A stretch of DNA of 64,000 nucleotides from Methylobacterium radiotolerans JCM 2831 (GCF_000019725.1 NC_010505.1:434001-498000), one strand, 5' to 3'. Numbered from the stretch's first letter, positions 34,913 through 43,092 are shown. Notes: generated by a model from the sequence alone, not told the origin. Translations and numbers: made by a program.

Positions 34913-35557
34913 ATGGACGACATCACCGTACGCCGGCACGTGCTCGACGAGTTGGAATACGCCCCCATGGTCGACGCGGCACAGATCGGCGTCGCGGTCA
35001 ACGACGGCGTCGTGACGCTGACCGGCCACGTCCGGAACTACGCCGAGAAGGGCATCGCCGAGCGCGTCACGCTCCGGGTCCGCGGCGTCCGGGCCGTGAT
35101 CGAGCGGATCGAGGTCCGGTATCCGGAAAATCCGCGCGTCGGCGACGAGGCCCTGGCCGAACGCTGCGCCCGGGTTCTGGAGTGGGATGTGCAGATACCG
35201 GAACGGTCGGTCTCGCTCAAGATCGAGAAGGGCTGCGTCACGGTCGAAGGATGCGTGCCGTACTACCACCAGAAGGCGGCGGTCGATGAGGCGCTGCGGC
35301 GGCTTGCCGGGGTCACCGACATCGTCAACCTCATCACGGTGAAGCCGCCGGTCCAACCCACCGAGGTCAAGGACAGGATCCTCGCCGCCCTGAGGCGCAG
35401 CGCCCGGGACCCGGACACGATCCGCGTCCACGTGGACGGGGACAGGGTGATCTTGGACGGCTGCGTCGACGTCTGGAGCGAGCGCAAGCTCGCCGAGCGT
35501 GCCGCGTGGTCGGCGCCCGGCGTCCGCGCCGTCGAGGACCGCCTGACGCTCGCATAA
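34913..35557 (+). CDS. Triple BON-domain protein (BON 2)
   Basis: 214 aa with three BON repeats and the same start pattern as BON 1 (RRHVLDELEYAPMVDAAQIGVAV). Conserved glycines occur in VVTLTGHVRNYAEKG, CVTVEGCVPYYHQ and RVILDGCVDVWSERK. GAGGAG sets the ATG. It lies between the small membrane gene and the alcohol dehydrogenase gene, in one predicted FixK operon. No export signal. Confidence 0.87.
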   Translation: MDDITVRRHVLDELEYAPMVDAAQIGVAVNDGVVTLTGHVRNYAEKGIAERVTLRVRGVRAVIERIEVRYPENPRVGDEALAERCARVLEWDVQIPERSVSLKIEKGCVTVEGCVPYYHQKAAVDEALRRLAGVTDIVNLITVKPPVQPTEVKDRILAALRRSARDPDTIRVHVDGDRVILDGCVDVWSERKLAERAAWSAPGVRAVEDRLTLA

Positions 35558-35569
35558 CTGGGGGTGCCG

Positions 35570-36553
35570 ATGCTGGCGATGGTCCTGCGTGAGATCGGCG
35601 GTCCTCTCCTACCGGAAGAGAGGCCCGACCCAATCCCCGGCCCCGGCGAGGTCCGCATCCGGGTGGAGGCCTGCGCGGTCTGCCGGACCGACCTCCACGT
35701 CATCGACGGCGAGCTTCCGCAGGCCGTCTACCCCATCGTGCCCGGCCACGAGGTCGTCGGCATCGTCGAGGCCGTCGGCGAGTGCGTGACCGATCCGGCA
35801 CCGGGTCGGCGCGTCGGGATGCCCTGGCTCGGGCACGCCTGCGGCCACTGCGGCTACTGTCAGACCGAGCGGGAGAACCTGTGCGATGCCCCCGGCTTCA
35901 CCGGCTGCACGCGCGACGGCGGGTTCGCGACCCATCTCCTGGCCGAGGCGGCCTTCACCGTCCCGCTCGACATGAGCCTGGACCCGGTCGCGAGCGCGCC
36001 GCTCCTCTGCGCAGGGCTGATCGGCTGGCGCACGCTGCGAATGGCGGGGGACGCCGACACTGTGGGCCTGTACGGCTTCGGGGCAGCCGCGCACATCGTC
36101 GCCCAGGTCTGCCGCTGGCAGGGCCGCCGCGTGTTCGCGCTCACCCGGCCCGGCGACAGGAAAGCCCAGGATTTCGCCCGCTCCCTTGGGGCTGAATGGG
36201 CCGGCGGATCGGACGGGGCGCCGCCCGAGCCGCTGGACGCGGCCTTGATCTTCGCACCCGACGTCCGGCTGGTGCCGACCGCGCTCGCGGAGTTGCGCAA
36301 GGGTGGATGCGTGGTCTGTGGCGGCATCCACATGAGCGACATCCCGCGTTTCCCCTACGAACTGCTCTGGGAGGAGCGTTCGGTGCGCTCGGTGGCAAAC
36401 CTCACCCGCGCGGATGCGCGCGGCTTCTTCGAAGTCGTGCCGCGGGCCGGCATCGTCACCCGCACCCGCATGTTCCCGCTCGTCCAGGCCAACGCGGCGA
36501 TAGCCGCCCACCGGTCCGGCGCCCTCCAGGGCGCCGCCGTTCTCGTGCCCTGA
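35570..36553 (+). CDS. Zinc-dependent alcohol dehydrogenase family protein
   Basis: 327 aa medium-chain dehydrogenase. The catalytic zinc ligands are Cys in AVCRTDLHV and His in PGHEVVG. The structural zinc Cys4 lobe is CGHCGYCQTERENLC. The NAD(P) fold around residues 160-200 includes LYGFGAAAHIVAQ, with Ala where the GxGxxG pattern has its last Gly, so cofactor binding may differ. It would reduce aldehydes or oxidise alcohols and so recycle NAD when respiration is limited (inference). It starts 12 nt after BON 2; GTG at 35564 is an alternative start. Confidence 0.88.
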   Translation: MLAMVLREIGGPLLPEERPDPIPGPGEVRIRVEACAVCRTDLHVIDGELPQAVYPIVPGHEVVGIVEAVGECVTDPAPGRRVGMPWLGHACGHCGYCQTERENLCDAPGFTGCTRDGGFATHLLAEAAFTVPLDMSLDPVASAPLLCAGLIGWRTLRMAGDADTVGLYGFGAAAHIVAQVCRWQGRRVFALTRPGDRKAQDFARSLGAEWAGGSDGAPPEPLDAALIFAPDVRLVPTALAELRKGGCVVCGGIHMSDIPRFPYELLWEERSVRSVANLTRADARGFFEVVPRAGIVTRTRMFPLVQANAAIAAHRSGALQGAAVLVP

Positions 36554-36595
36554 ACCGGTCTCGTCCGCTGCATTTGGACTGCCCATCGAGTGCCC

Positions 36596-36609
36596 TTGCG
36601 ATGGATCAA
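36596..36609 (+). promoter_or_regulatory. FixK-type box TTGCGATGGATCAA
   Basis: Identical to the box ahead of USP 1; centred 74 nt ahead of USP 4 at 36677. Confidence 0.75.
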
Positions 36610-36676
36610 GGTCGTCCCCGCGAACCGGGGCCAGAGTACCTCCATCGCGCCGGCAGCCCGGCCAAGGGAGGTGGTC

Positions 36677-37492
36677 ATGAAGATCTCCAACATCATGGTC
36701 TCGGTCGACCTCGGGCCCGCGGCGGCGGACCGAGTCCAATTGGCGGCCGGCCTCGCCCAACGGTTCGGGTCCAAGCTGACCGGCGTCGCCGCACGTCCGG
36801 TCCTCGGACCCATGCCGGTCGGCGACATGCTGGAGGTCGAGCGTGTCTGGGCCCTTGAGGAGCGCCTGACCGACGAGCAGCTCGCGGAGGCCAAGGCCCT
36901 TTTCGAGCGCGAGGCCGGGCAGGCGCCTAGGACGAGCTGGCGCTCCGCACCGACCGATCCGTTGGCTTTCCTCGGTGCGCAGGCGCGCACCGCCGACCTC
37001 GTGGTCGTCGGCCGACAGGGACCTGCGGACGGTGATCCCGGTCCGATGGCGGCCTCCACCGGGGGGCTGCTCATGGAGGTGGGGCGTCCGGTGCTGGTGG
37101 TCCCGCCGGGCATCGAGCACCTCGCGGTCCAGCGGGTCGTGGTGGCTTGGAAGGATACGCCCGAGGCCCGTCGAGCCCTGCACGACGCTTTACCGTTCTT
37201 GAGACAGCCCGAGCAGGTTTGCGTGGTGGCCGTGGGACCGGACGCGCAGCACGTGGGCGCCGAGGGCGCGGCCGAGTACCTGTCCGGGCACGGAATCAAG
37301 GCCACGACCCACCTACTGCGCAAGCCGGAGATCGGCCCCGCGGACGAGATCCTTCGGTTCGCCCGGCGGGAGGACGCGGACCTCATCGTCATGGGAGCCT
37401 ACGGGCATAGCCGGCTGCGCGAGTGGGTCTTCGGCGGCGCCACTCGCGACGTCCTGCAATCGACCCCCGTCTGCTGCCTGATGAGCCACTGA
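36677..37492 (+). CDS. Tandem-domain universal stress protein (USP 4)
   Basis: 271 aa, paralogous to USP 1 (KISNIMVSVDLG start, second half VQRVVVAWKDTPEARRAL). The nucleotide loop GAYGHSRLREWVFGGAT fits G-x2-G-x9-G. The ATG follows GGGAGG. The stop overlaps the ATG of a small cytochrome c gene by one base, exactly as in the USP 1 pair, and the two boxes are identical, so the whole box-USP-cytochrome unit looks duplicated. Confidence 0.9.
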   Translation: MKISNIMVSVDLGPAAADRVQLAAGLAQRFGSKLTGVAARPVLGPMPVGDMLEVERVWALEERLTDEQLAEAKALFEREAGQAPRTSWRSAPTDPLAFLGAQARTADLVVVGRQGPADGDPGPMAASTGGLLMEVGRPVLVVPPGIEHLAVQRVVVAWKDTPEARRALHDALPFLRQPEQVCVVAVGPDAQHVGAEGAAEYLSGHGIKATTHLLRKPEIGPADEILRFARREDADLIVMGAYGHSRLREWVFGGATRDVLQSTPVCCLMSH

Positions 37493-37827
37493 TGCGCTCG
37501 GCGACCACCATCTACGCGGGCGCTCTGGTGCTGCTGACCATCCTTATCGGCACCGGCTCCGCCCAGGCCTGGGACCGGCAGGTCAAGCAGGGCGAGTCCC
37601 TCGCCAGGACCAACTGTGCCCGCTGCCACGCCGTCGGGCGTGTCGGGACGAGCCCGCTGCCCGCCACGCCACCCTTCCGCGAGTTGCACAAGCGCTACCC
37701 CGTCGAGGATCTCGGCGAGGCGCTCACGGAAGGCATCCGCACCGGTCATCCGAGCATGCCCGAGTTCCGGTTCGACCCTGACCAGGCGCAGGACCTGATC
37801 GCCTACATGAAGTCGCTCGAACGCTGA
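37492..37827 (+). CDS. Small periplasmic c-type cytochrome
   Basis: 111 aa with signal peptide (about 1-25, ending AQA), heme site CARCH in RTNCARCHAVG, and candidate distal Met in HPSMPEF. It resembles the cytochrome at 5911 over the entire mature part (PPFREL, DLGEALTEGI). It overlaps the USP 4 stop and is followed 12 nt later by USP 5, so the three form one transcription unit. Electron partner unknown. Confidence 0.85.
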   Translation: MRSATTIYAGALVLLTILIGTGSAQAWDRQVKQGESLARTNCARCHAVGRVGTSPLPATPPFRELHKRYPVEDLGEALTEGIRTGHPSMPEFRFDPDQAQDLIAYMKSLER

Positions 37828-37839
37828 GGGAGAGCCTCG

Positions 37840-38727
37840 ATGTACCTCCGCTGTCTTCTCGTCCCCACAGCCCCAGGCATCGACGCCACCCGCCGCCTGG
37901 ACGCGGCCCTGCGCCTCGGGCGGCGCCTGCACGCGCACATCGGAGTCGCCTTCATGGCGCCGGACCCGGGTTATGTCATGGCCAGCATGGCCGGCATGGT
38001 CGGCATGGCCAGTCTGGCCAGCGTCATGCCGATGGACTGCGCGACCATCGAGGCCATCGAGCGGGGCGTGCGCGAGGCCGCGGCCGAAGGCAAAGCGGCG
38101 CTGGAAGCCTGGTGCGGACGCGAGGGCGTGCCGCTGGTCGACAAGGCCGCGCGCCTGGATGCCACCTTCGCGACCTGGACGGAGCTGTCGGGCGAGGTCG
38201 AGCCGCTCCTGACGCTGGCCGGGCGAGTGAACGACTTGATCATCGTCGACCGACCCGATCCAGCGCGCTCATTCACCGGGCGGGCGCTCGACACGGCCCT
38301 GTTCTCGGTCGGACGACCGACGCTGATGGTTGGCGAGGGAGTCCCGTACGACCTCCTCGACCACGTCGTGATCGCCTGGAACGGCAGTCTCGAAGCGGCA
38401 CGCCTGATCGGGCAATCCATCACGCTGCTGCACGAGGCCGTCCGCGTCACGGTCGTGCATGCGCGGACGGAACGCTTCGAGGAGACGCGGGCCGCGGACC
38501 TGTGCGCCTACCTGCGCTGGCACGGCATCGTGGCCGAGGCCGTCACCCTGCCGGTCGGGGATGGGAACTCGGTCGGCGCGGCCATCTTGGACGAGGCCGG
38601 GCGCCGGAACGCCTCCATGCTGGCGATGGGTGCCTACACCCACAGCCGCGTGCGCGAGTTCCTGCTCGGTGGCGTCACCCGGCATGTGGTCGAGCACGCG
38701 CGCATCCCGGTACTCATGGCCCACTGA
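37840..38727 (+). CDS. Universal stress protein, divergent type (USP 5)
   Basis: 295 aa with two UspA-like halves. The first (YLRCLLVPTAPG) is diverged and carries a Met-rich insertion (VMASMAGMVGMASL). The second (DHVVIAWNGSLEAARLI) ends with GAYTHSRVREFLLGGVT, where Thr replaces the second Gly of the nucleotide loop. GAGGGAGAG precedes the ATG. Third gene of the USP 4 operon. Confidence 0.85.
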   Translation: MYLRCLLVPTAPGIDATRRLDAALRLGRRLHAHIGVAFMAPDPGYVMASMAGMVGMASLASVMPMDCATIEAIERGVREAAAEGKAALEAWCGREGVPLVDKAARLDATFATWTELSGEVEPLLTLAGRVNDLIIVDRPDPARSFTGRALDTALFSVGRPTLMVGEGVPYDLLDHVVIAWNGSLEAARLIGQSITLLHEAVRVTVVHARTERFEETRAADLCAYLRWHGIVAEAVTLPVGDGNSVGAAILDEAGRRNASMLAMGAYTHSRVREFLLGGVTRHVVEHARIPVLMAH

Positions 38728-38792
38728 CGTATCGCGCTTGCGGGACGGTCTTGCTGGGGTTGTCCCGTCGCGAGACCTTGGCGGCCCCGCCC

Positions 38793-39068
38793 TCAACGCC
38801 TCGGGTCGTGGCAGTGCATGCGAGGAGGCGCCGTGCCGCAATCCAGGCTGCAAGTCTGGTGGGGCTTGCAGAACCACTGCAGGGCCCCGCTTCTCAGGCA
38901 GGATCCTCCGCAATGCCGATGGGGCGCGTTTGCAGGCTCGACGAGCGTGCCTTTCGCATCAGGCGAGTCGGCCCTCGGTCGCGCCTGCGTTGGCGACGCG
39001 CTTACCACGACCGCGGCGAGAATCAGGAGGGCTGCACATGACGTGGTGCTGCGCATGATGCCGGGCAT
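38793..39068 (-). CDS. Small exported Cys/His-rich protein
   Basis: 91 aa. A Sec signal (about 1-29, ending PTQA) is followed by a mature part ending in a dense Cys/His stretch (HRHCGGSC, then WFCKPHQTCSLDC and HCHDPRR) with six cysteines. This suggests metal binding or disulfide bridging; family not recognised. Its ATG overlaps the USP 6 stop in the TGATG arrangement also used by the two USP-cytochrome pairs, so it occupies the place of the cytochrome. Confidence 0.65.
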   Translation of the reverse strand: MPGIMRSTTSCAALLILAAVVVSASPTQARPRADSPDAKGTLVEPANAPHRHCGGSCLRSGALQWFCKPHQTCSLDCGTAPPRMHCHDPRR

Positions 39069-39877
39069 CAATGGCTCATCAGGCAGCAGAGAGGGGCATA
39101 GGACAGCAACTCCCGAGTGACGCCGCCGAACGCCCACTCGCGGAGGCGCCCGTGACCGTAGGCGCCCGCGACGATCAGGTCGGCCCCGTGCTCGGTGGCC
39201 GCTTCGACGAGTGCCTCGGAGGTCGAGGCACCCAGGGCATCGTGTCTGACGCGGATGGCTGAGACGCCGTGCGCCTGGAGGAGACGGAGGGTGTCCTGAC
39301 CCTCGGAGCCGGCGCCATCGTCGACGGAGACGACGAGCACCTCGGACGCCCGCTTCAGGAACGGTAGCGCGTCCAGCACCGCGCGGCGCGCCTCGCGGGT
39401 GTTCTTCCAGCCGACCACGACGCGCTTGGCGTCGAGATGGTCGACGCCCGGCGGCACCACCAATACCGGGCGCCCAAGATGCATGACCGCGTCGGCCGGA
39501 TCGACCGCTAACAGCGCGGGCCCGGGGTCCGTCCCTCGGCCGACCACCACGAGGTCGGCGGCCGCCGCCTGGACGACCAGGAACGCCAGCGGGGAATCGA
39601 GGTCGGAGCGCCACTCGACGCGGCTGCGTCCGCCGGCGGCTTCCTCGAAGGCCTCGTGGGCCACCCGGAGGTCGTTCAGGACCGCCTCCTGGATCGAGGG
39701 GATGCCGAACGCCCCCCCCGGCGTCGGACCGGCCGGAGCCCAACTGTAATCCGGCATCTCCGCCGCGACGCCGGTCAGGCGGGCGTGGAAATCGTCGGCG
39801 AGAAGCGCGGCCAAGCGTACGCGGCTTCGCGCCCCTTCCGACAGGTCCACGGCGACCATGATGCTCGCGTAGGTCAT
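39068..39877 (-). CDS. Tandem-domain universal stress protein (USP 6)
   Basis: 269 aa with start TYASIMVAVDLSEGARSRVRLAA, second half AKRVVVGWKNTREARRAV and nucleotide loop GAYGHGRLREWAFGGVT, a good G-x2-G-x9-G match. Most similar in the window to USP 7 (44523). CGGAGACG precedes the ATG. It lies 72 nt downstream of BON 3 on the same strand, with no separate FixK box seen, so it is read with BON 3. Confidence 0.88.
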   Translation of the reverse strand: MTYASIMVAVDLSEGARSRVRLAALLADDFHARLTGVAAEMPDYSWAPAGPTPGGAFGIPSIQEAVLNDLRVAHEAFEEAAGGRSRVEWRSDLDSPLAFLVVQAAAADLVVVGRGTDPGPALLAVDPADAVMHLGRPVLVVPPGVDHLDAKRVVVGWKNTREARRAVLDALPFLKRASEVLVVSVDDGAGSEGQDTLRLLQAHGVSAIRVRHDALGASTSEALVEAATEHGADLIVAGAYGHGRLREWAFGGVTRELLSYAPLCCLMSH

Positions 39878-39949
39878 GGAACGTCTCCGGATCGGCAGGC
39901 GATGGAATGGCTGCGGGCGGGCCTTGCGGCCTCGCCCATCCCGATGGTT

Positions 39950-40597
39950 TCAGCCAAGCGTGAGGTGGTCCTCGACGGCGCGCACGCCCGGCGCCGACCA
40001 CGCGGCAGTCTCGGCGAGGCGGCGCTCGTGCCAGGCGTTGACCTTGCCCTGCAGGACGACCTTCGCGTCCTTGACCGTCACCTTGATCGCGTCGGCCTCA
40101 AGTTCTGCGTTGCGCTTGAGCGCCGCCAGGATCTTCGCGCGTACGTCGGGCGCGCTCGCCTTCGGCGCCACCTCGATGGTGTTGATGATGCCGGTCACGC
40201 CAGCGAGGCGCCGGATAGCCCGATAGGCTTCCTCCTTCTGGTACTGCCAGTCGACCTTGCCGGAGAGCGTCACCCAGCCGGTCTGGACCTTCACCTGCAC
40301 GGCATCCTTCGGCACGGTCGCGGACCAATCGAGCATCTGCACCGCGCGCTGCGCGAGGTCCTCGTCGCGCGGCGGGGTTTCGCCGCCGAAACGCACCTTG
40401 ATCTCCTCGACGACGCCGCGGACGCCGCGGACCTTCTGGGCCGCCTTCTCGGCGGCGACGCGCGCCGCGAAGCTGGCGACGTGGCCGCTTAGCGTGACGA
40501 TGCCCTTCTCCACGGCGACGCCGATGTGGGCGGCATCGATGCTGGGGTCGAAGTCGAGCTCGTCGATGACGTTCTGGCGGATCAGCTTGTCGCCCAT
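39950..40597 (-). CDS. Triple BON-domain protein (BON 3)
   Basis: 215 aa, same three-repeat layout as BON 1 and BON 2 (RQNVIDELDFDPSIDAAHIGVAV; IVTLSGHVASFAARV; WVTLSGKVDWQYQK; KVVLQGKVNAWHERR). First gene of the operon BON 3-USP 6-Cys/His-rich protein. The FixK box is 79 nt upstream, inside the end of the receiver-like gene. No signal peptide. Confidence 0.87.
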   Translation of the reverse strand: MGDKLIRQNVIDELDFDPSIDAAHIGVAVEKGIVTLSGHVASFAARVAAEKAAQKVRGVRGVVEEIKVRFGGETPPRDEDLAQRAVQMLDWSATVPKDAVQVKVQTGWVTLSGKVDWQYQKEEAYRAIRRLAGVTGIINTIEVAPKASAPDVRAKILAALKRNAELEADAIKVTVKDAKVVLQGKVNAWHERRLAETAAWSAPGVRAVEDHLTLG

Positions 40598-40645
40598 CGT
40601 AAGTCTCCTCGATGAGGTCCAGGTCGCGCCTGGCCGAGCCCGAGG

Positions 40646-41101
40646 CTATGCCCGGCAGGCGGTCGGACATTGATCCAGCGCAAGCTCTTCCCCGGCCGCG
40701 ATACGACCCAGCATCGGGCAGGCCCGGGGGCAACCTGAGACGGCGCAGCCGGCGGTCACGGCGGAGACCATGTCCCGGGCATCGAACAGTCGGCCGAGCA
40801 GCGGCACGTCCGCGAAGGCCTTCGGGACCCGGGCGTTCCCGGCAATCAGGGCGAAGGGGATGCCCCTCCGGCGAAGGTCGCAGGCGAGCGGGAAGCACGG
40901 CCCCTCAGTCAGGTCGACGCTTACCACGGCGAAGTCCGGACGCTTCGCGTCGAGGCTTCCGATGGCCTCGCCGCCGGTTCCGTAGGGGCCACTCACCGCA
41001 CAGCCGGCGTTCGCGAGGGCGTCCTCCAGCCACATGCCCGGTAGCGCCTGCGGCTCGGCGACAAGCACGACCGGCCGCCTTTCACCTGCGTTCGCCCGCA
41101 T
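40646..41101 (-). CDS. Receiver-like domain protein, degenerate
   Basis: 151 aa. About the first 115 residues resemble a receiver fold (VVLVAEPQALPGMWLEDAL, then DFAVVSVDLTEG with a possible phosphoacceptor Asp). The acidic pocket is reduced and the conserved Lys after the fourth strand is missing (VPLLGRLF), so normal phosphorylation is doubtful. The C-terminal tail is Cys-rich (CAVSGCPRACP, DQCPTAC) and might bind metal. A FixK box lies 67 nt upstream, and its last codons contain the box of BON 3. Confidence 0.7.
   Translation of the reverse strand: MRANAGERRPVVLVAEPQALPGMWLEDALANAGCAVSGPYGTGGEAIGSLDAKRPDFAVVSVDLTEGPCFPLACDLRRRGIPFALIAGNARVPKAFADVPLLGRLFDARDMVSAVTAGCAVSGCPRACPMLGRIAAGEELALDQCPTACRA
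40670..40683 (-). promoter_or_regulatory. FixK-type box TTGATCCAGCGCAA (plus-strand reading)
   Basis: Exact match inside the 3' coding end of the receiver-like gene, centred about 79 nt ahead of BON 3. Confidence 0.73.
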
Positions 41102-41161
41102 CGCCCGATCCTCATTCCTGATCGCGATGGGAGGAGGATGGATCCGCCGGGCCGGCTCGCC

Positions 41162-41175
41162 TTGCGCTGGATCAA
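41162..41175 (-). promoter_or_regulatory. FixK-type box TTGCGCTGGATCAA (plus-strand reading)
   Basis: Reads TTGATCCAGCGCAA on the minus strand, centred 67 nt ahead of the receiver-like gene. Confidence 0.74.
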
Positions 41176-41209
41176 AGGACGCCGGGGCGCCGCGAGCGGG
41201 CCGGTGCGC

Positions 41210-41455
41210 TCAGGACGCCGATTCCGCCGCGTCGTGCCTGATCGAGCGCGCGACCCTCAGGGCCGCGTCAAGGTCGTTGCGGGCCGTCCCGTAGCGCCGC
41301 CATAGGCCGTCTAACCATTCCGGCCGTCCGGCCTCGGAGTCCGGGATCTCGGAGAACGGGATGTGGTACATGCCGTCGAGCGCCTCGATGCCGTAGCCGG
41401 TGACGGCCCATTGCCGCCCTTCCCAGTGCACGGGTTCGGTGAGTCCGTGGCTCAT
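41210..41455 (-). CDS. Small hypothetical protein
   Basis: 81 aa soluble protein, family not recognised (VHWEGRQWAVTGYGIEALDGMYHIPFSEI). AGGAGG precedes the ATG at 41455. It follows the 71-aa gene by 10 nt and shares its FixK box. Confidence 0.6.
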   Translation of the reverse strand: MSHGLTEPVHWEGRQWAVTGYGIEALDGMYHIPFSEIPDSEAGRPEWLDGLWRRYGTARNDLDAALRVARSIRHDAAESAS

Positions 41456-41465
41456 TCCCGCCTCC

Positions 41466-41681
41466 TCACGCCGCCTGCCCGTCGAGCTCGGCCACCTCGC
41501 AGGTGTCGGCCCGCATGCGCCAGTCGACGATACCCGCCGTCTGGCAGAACAACGCCTGGGCCGCGCAGGCTGCGGCAGCCTCCGAGTGGGCGGAGACGAC
41601 GGTCTGCCGCTGGATGGCGGGGTGCTCGTGGCCGCTGTCGTCCGGCACGACCTTGTGGAAGGTGACCAGGTACTTGTGCAT
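41466..41681 (-). CDS. Small hypothetical protein
   Basis: 71 aa beginning HKYLVTFHKVVPDDSGHEHP, with three Cys and no membrane segment. The short ATG at 41681 is chosen over a longer frame because GGAGG sits just upstream and the FixK box at 41739-41752 would otherwise be coding. First gene of a two-gene unit. Function unknown. Confidence 0.6.
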   Translation of the reverse strand: MHKYLVTFHKVVPDDSGHEHPAIQRQTVVSAHSEAAAACAAQALFCQTAGIVDWRMRADTCEVAELDGQAA

Positions 41682-41738
41682 GGCGCGCCTCCGATTGCGA
41701 TGTTGCGGAGACGCTGGGCGCCCGCGGGAGCGGCGGCC

Positions 41739-41752
41739 TTGATCCAGCGCAA
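41739..41752 (-). promoter_or_regulatory. FixK-type box TTGATCCAGCGCAA (plus-strand reading)
   Basis: Exact match between the potassium channel stop and the 71-aa gene, centred 64 nt ahead of that gene. Confidence 0.75.
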
Positions 41753-41766
41753 GGCTCGATGCGCAA

Positions 41767-42285
41767 TCAGACACCCGGTGCCGGCGGGAAGAAGCGTTCC
41801 CGACCCGGATCGGCCCCGTTGTCGTGGCTGGTCCGCGCGGTTCGATGCGCGTGCGCCTTGCCGTGCAGTGGCCAGTACCGCTCCATTGCCAGGTAGGTGA
41901 ACGAGGCCGACCAGCCGATCAGGAGCAGGCCATTGAGCGCCTCGACGCCAGCGAGCAGCCGGGTATGGGATGTCGGGAAGTGGTCGCCGAAGCCGAGCGA
42001 GGTGTAGGCCACCACCGAGAAGTACAGGCAGTCCTCGAAGGACGTTACCGGAGTGCCTGCAAAGGCGCCAACGCCGAGGCGGAGGACGAGTAGCCAGTAG
42101 GCGCCAGCGTAGATCCAAACCGCGACGGTGTGCCCGACGAAGGTCATCAGCACCACGGCGAGGATCCGGGCGCGGGGCGGGACCGGCAGCTCGGACAGGT
42201 GCTCCGAGGTCAGCCGCAACGTCTCGTAGAGAATCAGGATTGTGGTCGTGACGAGGACGACGCTGGCTGTCATGGCGAGGAGCAT
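41767..42285 (-). CDS. Two-helix potassium channel family protein
   Basis: 172 aa. An N-terminal helix (about 1-22) and two further helices flank a pore loop with selectivity filter TSLGFGD (about 95-101), as in ion-channel (Kch/KcsA-like) domains. The C-terminal tail is polar with no RCK/TrkA domain. It would let potassium move down its gradient and set membrane potential (inference). The FixK box at 42378-42391 is about 99 nt upstream on this strand. Confidence 0.82.
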   Translation of the reverse strand: MLLAMTASVVLVTTTILILYETLRLTSEHLSELPVPPRARILAVVLMTFVGHTVAVWIYAGAYWLLVLRLGVGAFAGTPVTSFEDCLYFSVVAYTSLGFGDHFPTSHTRLLAGVEALNGLLLIGWSASFTYLAMERYWPLHGKAHAHRTARTSHDNGADPGRERFFPPAPGV

Positions 42286-42377
42286 GCGCGGCCCCGGGTG
42301 AGCGTGGCGGCCCGAGCCTGCCCGATAGAGCGAGCGCGTGCTTGGCGTAGCGCTAGTGGGCAGGCGTCGAGGCGCCT

Positions 42378-42391
42378 TTGACCGAGATCAA
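42378..42391. promoter_or_regulatory. FixK-type box TTGACCGAGATCAA, divergent
   Basis: Exact match between the channel gene (minus, 99 nt) and the lipoyl-like gene (plus, 79 nt); it may serve both. Confidence 0.72.
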
Positions 42392-42463
42392 CGCCGTCCT
42401 CCACGGAACGGCATTTCCTCATCGAAGCGCCGCCAACCGGGCGTCGGGATGTGGGAGATGATC

Positions 42464-42703
42464 ATGGCCGACGTGCATGTTGCCGAGGAGCTCTGGTCAA
42501 CGGGGATGCTGCCCGAGGGCATTCTGGAGCGGTGGTTCGTGGCGGACGGGGCGCGTGTGCGGGCCGGAGAGGCCGTGGCGGCCGTGCGTATCGGCGAGGC
42601 CTTGCACGACATCGCCGCGCCGACCGGCGGCCACCTCACGGTCTTGGCACCCGTCAACGAGCTCGTCGACCCCGGCTGCATCATCGCCGAGGTCCACGCC
42701 TGA
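42464..42703 (+). CDS. Lipoyl/biotinyl-like single-domain protein lacking the modified lysine
   Basis: 79 aa consisting only of a biotinyl-lipoyl-type beta barrel: MLPEGILERWFVADGARVRAG, then AVRIGEALHDIAAPTGGHL and LVDPGCIIAEV. At the hairpin where lipoate or biotin is normally attached (xDKA or MKM) the sequence is RIGEA, with no lysine anywhere near. It may be a structural or regulatory relic of an acyltransferase domain. GGGAG precedes the ATG; in-frame ATGs at 42449 and 42458 are alternatives. It leads the operon with SPW, cytochrome and glucokinase genes. Confidence 0.7.
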   Translation: MADVHVAEELWSTGMLPEGILERWFVADGARVRAGEAVAAVRIGEALHDIAAPTGGHLTVLAPVNELVDPGCIIAEVHA

Positions 42704-42720
42704 CATCAGGGAGGCGGACC

Positions 42721-43092
42721 ATGTCTCAACCCGACGCGGCCACGTCGTCACCGACCTGGCGGACGCAGGAGATCCTGATCGGCGGCATTCAGCACGCCGC
42801 CGGTGTCGCGCTGGTGCTGGCGGCGTGGGTGCTGGTCTTCACCAATCATGCCCGCGCGGCCGGGTCCGCGCTCCTGCCGGGCTTGCTCATCGTCACGCTC
42901 TACGGCGCCAACCAGATCCGCTTCCGGGCGGTGCTCGAAACGGCGGTGCTGATCGTCGGGGCTTGGACGCTCTTCGCGCCCTGGGCGCTCGGGTTCGCTG
43001 CGAACGACGGCGCGACCTGGTCACACGTCGCGCTCGGTGGCGTGGCCATCGCGACCGCCGTTGCACTGCTCCGGATCGCGAGGCGGCCATGA
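42721..43092 (+). CDS. SPW-repeat membrane protein
   Basis: 123 aa with four hydrophobic segments and the SPW-family motif FAPWALGFAA. Paralogue of the protein at 15792. It lies 17 nt after the lipoyl-like gene and overlaps the next ATG (ATGA). Function of the family is unknown. Confidence 0.8.
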   Translation: MSQPDAATSSPTWRTQEILIGGIQHAAGVALVLAAWVLVFTNHARAAGSALLPGLLIVTLYGANQIRFRAVLETAVLIVGAWTLFAPWALGFAANDGATWSHVALGGVAIATAVALLRIARRP

